From NCBI RefSeq assembly GCF_023159225.1, contig NC_063168.1:57763398-57827397 (forward strand): DNA of 64,000 nt. Reading direction: 5' to 3'. The translations under genes were made by a program, and so were the position numbers. The stretch comes from Perognathus longimembris pacificus. Taxonomy: Eukaryota; Chordata; Mammalia; Rodentia; Heteromyidae. Under the pieces are notes generated by a model. The model ran no database searches. It worked only from the letters and a program-made list of their open reading frames with translations, and had not been told where the DNA came from. Shown one piece after another: positions 58,601 through 64,000 of the stretch; the first letter of the stretch is position 1, and each line of letters opens with the position of its first letter.

Positions 58601-59524
58601 GTTTTAACCTCCTTAAGTGCTTGGGGACTGCTAGCTATGTGTGGGGGAAGTGAAATTCTTCCTAGCATCAGGGCCAGCATTAGCATAAGCCCAGTGACCT
58701 TTCCATGTTCTGCAGCGATGGCTAAAAAGCACCTCAGGGAAGTAGAGCAAAAATGGGACAGGTGTGGAGCAAGAGAAAGGGATGATGGGTAACATGAGCT
58801 CGGAGAGGTTCTGGCCCAGGCCGGCTCCCTACCTCTTAACTGGACTGCTGTGGCTCATACACATTGGGCTGAGCTAAACGCAGGGGTGAATGCATGGAAG
58901 GTGTGCATCAGGGAAGTCCTCAGAGAGTTCAGGGCCAGCTCCAGCTCCCCCTCATCCTTCCATGCCTGAGTGTTGCCTTTGCCTGAATGTCATGTTCCCT
59001 TTAAAAACTGGGAAGCAAAGAAAGTGATGAGGCTGTTGCAACACTTTGTCTGGTGAAGTTTGTATTTGAAAGATGCTGGGGAGAGAAGCCAAGGCCAGCA
59101 GAAGGTATGATGTAGGGCCTGGGGCCAGCAAAATGTGTTTGACAAGAGATGAAAAGAGCAGGAGAGGAGATGACAGCTGTGGGTGGAAGAAGCTGTGGAA
59201 AGGAGCCCTGATCCCACCATGGTGGCAGACAGTGGGATGGCACAGGGAGCGCCACGTGAGGACTTAGGATAGGAGGCTGGAAAACCAGCAAGAAAGTATT
59301 TTGCACAATCAGGAAGAGGGCTCTGCTAGGAGCCCTGGACCACTGGGCCATTTGGACCCCTTGAGACTAGCATGGGGGCAACATTTTATAAATGCCTCTG
59401 GCAGTTTTCCTTGAGGTCACAAGAGAAAAGCCTTATGTTGATTGAAGCTTTATCATAGTCACACTGTTCTCACCTTAATACTTTGACCTTGCAATAAGTC
59501 TGAGGCTGGCAGAGCAGCTGTGTT

Positions 59525-60300
59525 GTGTTACTTCTCCTGCTCTCTCTACTCCCATCTCTCCATGCTTCATCATATTCTATTCACAGTTCCTTTACTCCTT
59601 GCCCGAATCTCTCTGAGCTTGCCTTGGCCACTTCTCCAGATACTTCTCCTGAGCTCTGCTCCCTCCCAAGCCAGTCCCATCCATCCCACTCACCCTTGAC
59701 CCTAGCCTAGAGCTATACCATCTTTCTCTCTCACCCACGTTTTTAGTCTGCTTCTTAAGCTATCTCTTGGGCTCTGCGCTCTGTACCAGACCGTGCAGCT
59801 GTTCCTCACCTGTGTAACTGCAGCAACCTCTACTTTCATCTTGCTTGGCTTAGGGCTGTGCTGTTCCATGCTTTTACCTCCAAGGCTGATAGATTTCCAA
59901 GTGTAGCTCTCAGCTGACAGCCTTTCCCTGACACCTTTCCTGGGCTGTCAGCTCACAGCCCTGCAAGGCTCCAATCTGCATCCTAAAGGCAGGCCAGGAC
60001 TTGTTCACAGGGCTCACTGCCTATGTTGGAAGGCCTGGCCATTTTATTTTCTGTTGCTCTCTTTTCTGCTTAAGACACTCCTTTTTCTTTGAGAAATTTG
60101 GATAGAAGATCCCCTCTGGGAAGACATTTGCTCCACTGGGCTGAGTTCAACACCTTCCTGAACTCATATGCTCACTGCTAAACTCATCACCTATCTACTG
60201 CAAACCCCAGTTTAATTGCTTGACATGGGGCAAGGATACTGACTTCTCTTTGTGTTTCCAGAGCTCAACACAGTGCCTGGCACTCAGATTCTATTCATCA
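59525..60300 (+). mobile_element. L2-like sequence, plus strand (possibly two copies)
   Basis: CT-rich stretch with TCATATTCTATTCACAGTTCC, CTTGCCTTGGCCACTTC and CCAGTCCCATCC; a later part has GCTCAACACAGTGCCTGGCA then CTCAGATTCTATTCATCAG. The second part (about 60180-60300) is the clearer match. Confidence 0.4.
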
Positions 60301-60539
60301 GTGTCAGTCCCATGAGTAGGGACTCAAAGTCTGCTTTGTGTACACATTCTTGAACTCTCTTCTAAAAGCATCCCACTCTGACAGTGGAGGCATAGGAATG
60401 AATCCTCAGAGCAGAGTGGGAAGAATCAAATCATGGGAAATTTAAAGCCACCTTTACTCCATAAAGACTTCTCTTGTTTGTCCATAAATCCAGGACTATA
60501 ATCGGCAAACTCTTATTGATCATACTGTTCCCCTGACAT

Positions 60540-60690
60540 GTAGTAGGCACCTTATATATGTTCTCTTGGTTACGCCTCACAGACTGCCTGTGATCCTGGG
60601 TTTAGAGATGAAGAAGTTGACTCTGGTAGATAGAGTAACTTGCTCAAAGGATTATGAAGAATTAGGAACACAGCTGTGCCTACAAGAAGG
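60540..60690 (-). mobile_element. MIR, minus strand
   Basis: TAGTAGGCACCTTATATATG, CGCCTCACAGACTGCCTGTG, AGAGTAACTTGCTCAAAGG and GGAACACAGCTG match antisense MIR. Confidence 0.55.
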
Positions 60691-61148
60691 CTGTCTCCCC
60701 AAGAAGATGGACAACCATATGGATAGAGGCAGCAGATGTGCGTAGAGGTGTGACTTGAGCTGAACCAAGCTCAGCAGTTAGATCTCAGGTCCCTGCAGAA
60801 GGGAGGATGGCTCCAGTTTTTCTCCAGGTACCTTTAATGATCATTTAGACAGCTGCAGCATGGGCTTGGAATGTCCAGGCATAGGAGGATGCAGAATCCT
60901 CTGGCTACATTAGACCTCAGGAAATGACCACTAACTAAGCCACTGTGCCCCAGGGTCACTTGGCTTTTCCAGAAAATTTTGGTCACTTGACCTGATGCCC
61001 CCTTGAAAGTGAATGGGATGCTGAGATTGGATAGAAGTCAGAGAGGGCAGTTTATTCTCTGGGGAAAAATTGGTAGTTCTCTGGAGACTGCAAGGATGGT
61101 GCCATGTCCTACCTATATCAGTTGCTACCAATACCACACAAATGGCAG

Positions 61149-61149
<1 letters not shown>

Positions 61150-61179
<30 letters not shown>

Positions 61180-61180
61180 C
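61150..61180 (+). repeat. (TG)n microsatellite
   Basis: About 15 TG units, then an alternating purine-pyrimidine stretch (GCATGCACATATACATGCATG). Confidence 0.97.
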
Positions 61181-61389
61181 ATGCACATATACATGCATGT
61201 ATGGGTGTGCAAGTAAACAGTTCTCCAAAGGCACAAGCAGAACCTCTTGATAGATTCAGCACCTCGCTGGGCCCATCAAGTGTGGGGGTGGGCCAGGACT
61301 TATTTTTATAATGTTTCCTGAAAAAGATTCTTCAGTGTCTGGAAGCAGGGCTCCTTCATATCTTATTTTAGCCCGGCTTGAATCACAGC

Positions 61390-61580
61390 ATACAATAGTA
61401 ATAATAGATAACACTTATTGAATCTTCACTCTGTCTTAGTTATTCTTTCCCGAGCTCTAAATCCGTACAATGATTCTCGAGGTAGGTGTTGCCATTCCTC
61501 CTCTCTCACTATAGAGGAGATTTTGAGGTCATTCAGAGTCTGGGGATAAAACCAGATGCTCTGGCACTCAGTTCACCAGC
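61390..61580 (-). mobile_element. MIR, minus strand
   Basis: AATAGATAACACTTATTGAA, CGTACAATGATTCTCGAGG then TAGGTGTTGCCATTCCTC, and TTTTGAGGTCATTCAGAGTC match antisense MIR. Confidence 0.55.
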
Positions 61581-62820
61581 TCCATCACAAGCTCTACCAC
61601 AAGGCGGTCTTTAGGACCACCTGGATTCACTCACTCATAAATCTTCTTTTACTGGCCTTTTTCCCCATCCTGCCTTGAAGGGTGCATGCCCAACAGTTCT
61701 TGAAAGCTTGATAGTTACAGGTTGTGTCCACACTTGCTAAAGAATGAGCTCTCCTCTTGCTGTTCCAATACATCATCTCATGATGTTCGCTGAGCTTTCA
61801 AGCAAGAAGCTGAGAGGACTGACACTCTACTCCCTCCTTTTACCTGAAGGGAGAAACTTCCTCACATAGAAGCACCTTAGATCCAGGCCTGAGCCTATGA
61901 TTCCAGGGAGTGGGCAGCTCAGATGTGGTCTGCTTGAAGGTCAAAAGCCACACACTTCTTTCTCTAGGGACTCTTAAATGTGTGTTCACGGAAAGGCCCA
62001 AAGAAGGGGTGAAAGCAAAGGCTCCTACACCTTCCCACTCCTGATTCAACCCTTCTCCAAAATCTGCCTTTGTCACCTCCTTTTGCTCTTACTTTTGTGC
62101 CCCTAAATCTGGCCCAACCCCAGCTCTGCCATATAGCTTCCCAGTGATTCCCTCTGCTTGCAGCCTCTTCCCATTTTCACAACAATCCATACACATTACT
62201 GTCCCCATAGGACTCTCGCCTACCTTTCAATGCCATTACTAGTCAACCTTAGCCAATACCCCAGAGGTTAGAATGACCATTTCTGCCTGAACATCAGCAG
62301 CACTAAGAGCAGAGTGAAGGCTAATAATTGCAGATGAAAGGGCACGAGCTGGCTCGTCTTTCATGTTAATATTTATGTTGTTCACCCTTGGCATCTCATC
62401 TTATGGGGAGAAAAGGCACATCAGGATTTAGCAGAACAAACATTTGACAGATACCAATTGGTAAATTAGTGCAAGTCTGATCACTGGAGCTGAGGGGGAG
62501 AGGGAACAATGAAGGAGATTTTCTTTAAAGCTGAATTTTGTGATTGGAAAAGGTTATTAATTATTCTAGATTATTCTTTTCTGGCATTTAAATTTTCTTT
62601 CTTTTAAGAAATGATGGGATTTTAAAAAAGTATATTATTTTCTACAAAATAAGATGCTGCAAACCTTAATAATGATCTTTATTGTATCTTACTCATACAA
62701 AAGGAGCCAACACCTGGAAATCATTGTCTCATACTTACAATGAAATATTAAATTGGATTAGATTTAAATTTTAAGTTCAGTAATCAGAACAAATTATTTC
62801 TACTTTCTGTTTTAGTGTTC

Positions 62821-63090
62821 TGTACCTTTTGTCTTTTATATAAGCTTATCTGATCTGTGGAAGGGAAAGGGAATCACAGAAACTGCAGGACAAAGGATGA
62901 ACTAATGCAACATAGATACTCACTAGACAATATGTCAGAAATGAACTTTACATCTTGGGGGCAAGGGAAGTGGGGGGTGGGAAGGGAGAGAAAATGAGGG
63001 AGGGGTAACAATATTTAAAAAGAATTGTACTCATTACCTTACTTTTGTAACTGTAACACCCTTGTTTATCATCTTTAGAATAAATTTTTA
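62821..63090 (+). mobile_element. L1 3' UTR fragment
   Basis: The fragment shares GGAAAGGGAATCACAGAAAC, the G-rich tract (about 62957-63006), GTAACAATA..AAGAATTGTACTCATTACC, CTGTAACACCCTTGT and an A-rich end with the better-kept L1 3' ends at 15.9 and 24.5 kb. An IDL-Geo SINE has landed directly in its tail. Confidence 0.65.
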
Positions 63091-63104
63091 AAAATCAAGT
63101 TCAG

Positions 63105-63300
63105 GGCTGGGGATATAGCCTAGTGGCAAGAGTGCCTGCCTCGGATACACGAGGCCCTAGGTTCGATTCCCCAGCACCACATATACAGAAAATGGCCAGA
63201 AGCGGCGCTGTGGCTCTAGTGGCAGAGTGCTAGCCTTGAGCGGGAAGAAGCCAGGGACAGTGCTCAGGCCCTGAGTCCAAGGCCCAGGACTGGCCAAAAA
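63105..63300 (+). mobile_element. IDL-Geo SINE with 14-bp TSD in an L1 tail
   Basis: Full-length sense copy with GGTTCGATTCC B box and a short A tail. AAAATCAAGTTCAG occurs at 63091-63104 and 63301-63314. It landed in the A-rich end of the L1 fragment at 62821-63090. Confidence 0.9.
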
Positions 63301-63415
63301 AAAATCAAGTTCAGTAATCCCTTAGAACAATGACGTCCAATAGAGCTACATATGTACTTTAAAGAGTTTTAGGATTCATGTGTAAACAGAAAAAGTAAAA
63401 GAATAGAGTGAAGCT

Positions 63416-63725
63416 CTGTGTGATGGTTTATGTCTGTAATCCTAGCTACTTGGAAAGCTGAGATTGGGAAGATCATGGTTTGAGGCCAGCCTGCAAAAAA
63501 ATATGATGAGATTCCTTCTCTTTCATCTCTATTTCATCTCTATCACCCAAGTTATGGTAACGAGGATAACTAGGAGGGCTGATACTGAGCCTAACCCAGG
63601 CAAAAAGAAAATCCTATTTGAAAAATAACCAGAACAGAAAGGCTGGAGGTGTGGCTTAGGAAGAGCACCTGCCTAGTAAGTGCGTAGCTTGCTACACACA
63701 AGAACACAAGAAGCAAACACAAGAA
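63416..63725 (+). mobile_element. Old B1-like SINE followed by ID-like monomer, plus strand
   Basis: TGTCTGTAATCCTAGCTACT then AGATTGGGAAGATCATGG and TTTGAGGCCAGCCTG is B1-like. After about 130 bp comes GCTGGAGGTGTGGCTTAGGA then AGAGCACCTGCCTAGTAAG, an ID-like A-box region without a clear B box. Confidence 0.5.
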
Positions 63726-64000
63726 CCACACAAAGAAGAATATGCTCCAACATATTATCATTTCGATAGCCAGTCAATGTAAAAACACACCACTGAAATA
63801 TTTTTCATCCTTTTGAACACAAAGTCTTTGAAATATTGTGTGCATTTCACATTCGCAGCCTATCTTCAGACTAGGGATGTTTTTGCATGCTCAGTAGATG
63901 CATGTGTGCAATGGCTACCATATTAGGTGGTGCCTTCTGGAAGATCCCACTGGGCCACAGTGGGATTCAGTTTCCCTACTCTTGCTGAAGGAAATTTTGT

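Larger units (their letters stand above)
47502..64000 (+). other. Galnt14: GALNT14 intron 2 (5' portion), with list of unassigned stretches
   Basis: This is downstream of exon 2. No exon 3 is visible; it should encode the family's ITFHNEARS-type segment, and I found no such run. Stretches in which I recognise nothing are 47502-48980, 49285-50085, 50655-50930, 51860-52270, 52370-55640, 57585-58400, 58645-59520, 60300-60535, 60690-61150, 61590-62820 and 63730-64000. Repeats in this intron are listed individually. Confidence 0.8.

Noticed and set aside
63105..63300. Possible tRNA gene (intact A- and B-box-like motifs)
   Set aside because: The boxes belong to the SINE's internal promoter. There is no cloverleaf with anticodon stem, and target duplications prove retroposition.
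1..64000. Orientation bias of IDL-Geo copies against the gene
   Set aside because: Five of eight larger copies are antisense, which is too few to differ from chance.
47502..64000. GALNT14 exon 3
   Set aside because: I looked for the conserved segment following PDTRH.. (the TFHNEA-type run) on the + strand and found nothing. It is presumably beyond the window.

Overview
This is mammalian nuclear DNA from a rodent. It consists almost entirely of intron, with one recognisable protein-coding exon. The organism is best placed by its repeats. At least eight copies or fragments belong to a dimeric, tRNA-like SINE whose left half resembles the rodent ID element and whose right half has its own A- and B-box-like motifs. 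From memory this matches IDL-Geo, a family described as restricted to the superfamily Geomyoidea (kangaroo rats, pocket mice, pocket gophers). B1-like SINEs and rodent-type L1 3' ends agree with this. The genus cannot be fixed from the sequence alone.

The only coding segment is a 170-bp internal exon at 47332-47501 on the + strand. It encodes the stem-to-catalytic junction of a Golgi polypeptide GalNAc-transferase and is a near-exact match to the second exon of GALNT14. The window therefore runs from about 47 kb of intron 1, through exon 2, to about 16.5 kb of intron 2. Neither exon 1 nor exon 3 is seen.

Layout: 1-12 kb is mostly unique intron with MIR, L2 and SINE copies. 12.7-16 kb is a LINE block: an ancient L1M fragment holds a perfect 69-bp tandem duplication and carries a younger 5'-truncated L1 with intact target-site duplications (TSDs). 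17.3-18 kb is a cluster of antisense SINEs. 20.4 kb holds a 41-bp tailless SINE fragment between perfect 17-bp TSDs. 23.5-24.6 kb is a twin-primed L1 interrupted by a second, minus-strand L1 3' end that seems to carry about 190 bp of transduced flank. 26-43 kb is mixed unique intron, SINEs, a MaLR-type solo LTR and a long (CCTT)n tract. At 44.0-44.4 kb a CpG-rich gammaretrovirus-like solo LTR lies in sense orientation about 3 kb upstream of exon 2. Intron 2 contains an IDL-Geo copy, hAT-type remnants, a second CCTT tract, ancient L1 and L2 copies, and another L1 plus IDL-Geo pair at 62.8-63.3 kb.

There is no operon, CRISPR array, RNA gene or second protein-coding gene that I can support. The interest lies in the retroposition products and in the LTR next to the exon. 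Repeat family names are from memory of consensus sequences and were not checked with a database.
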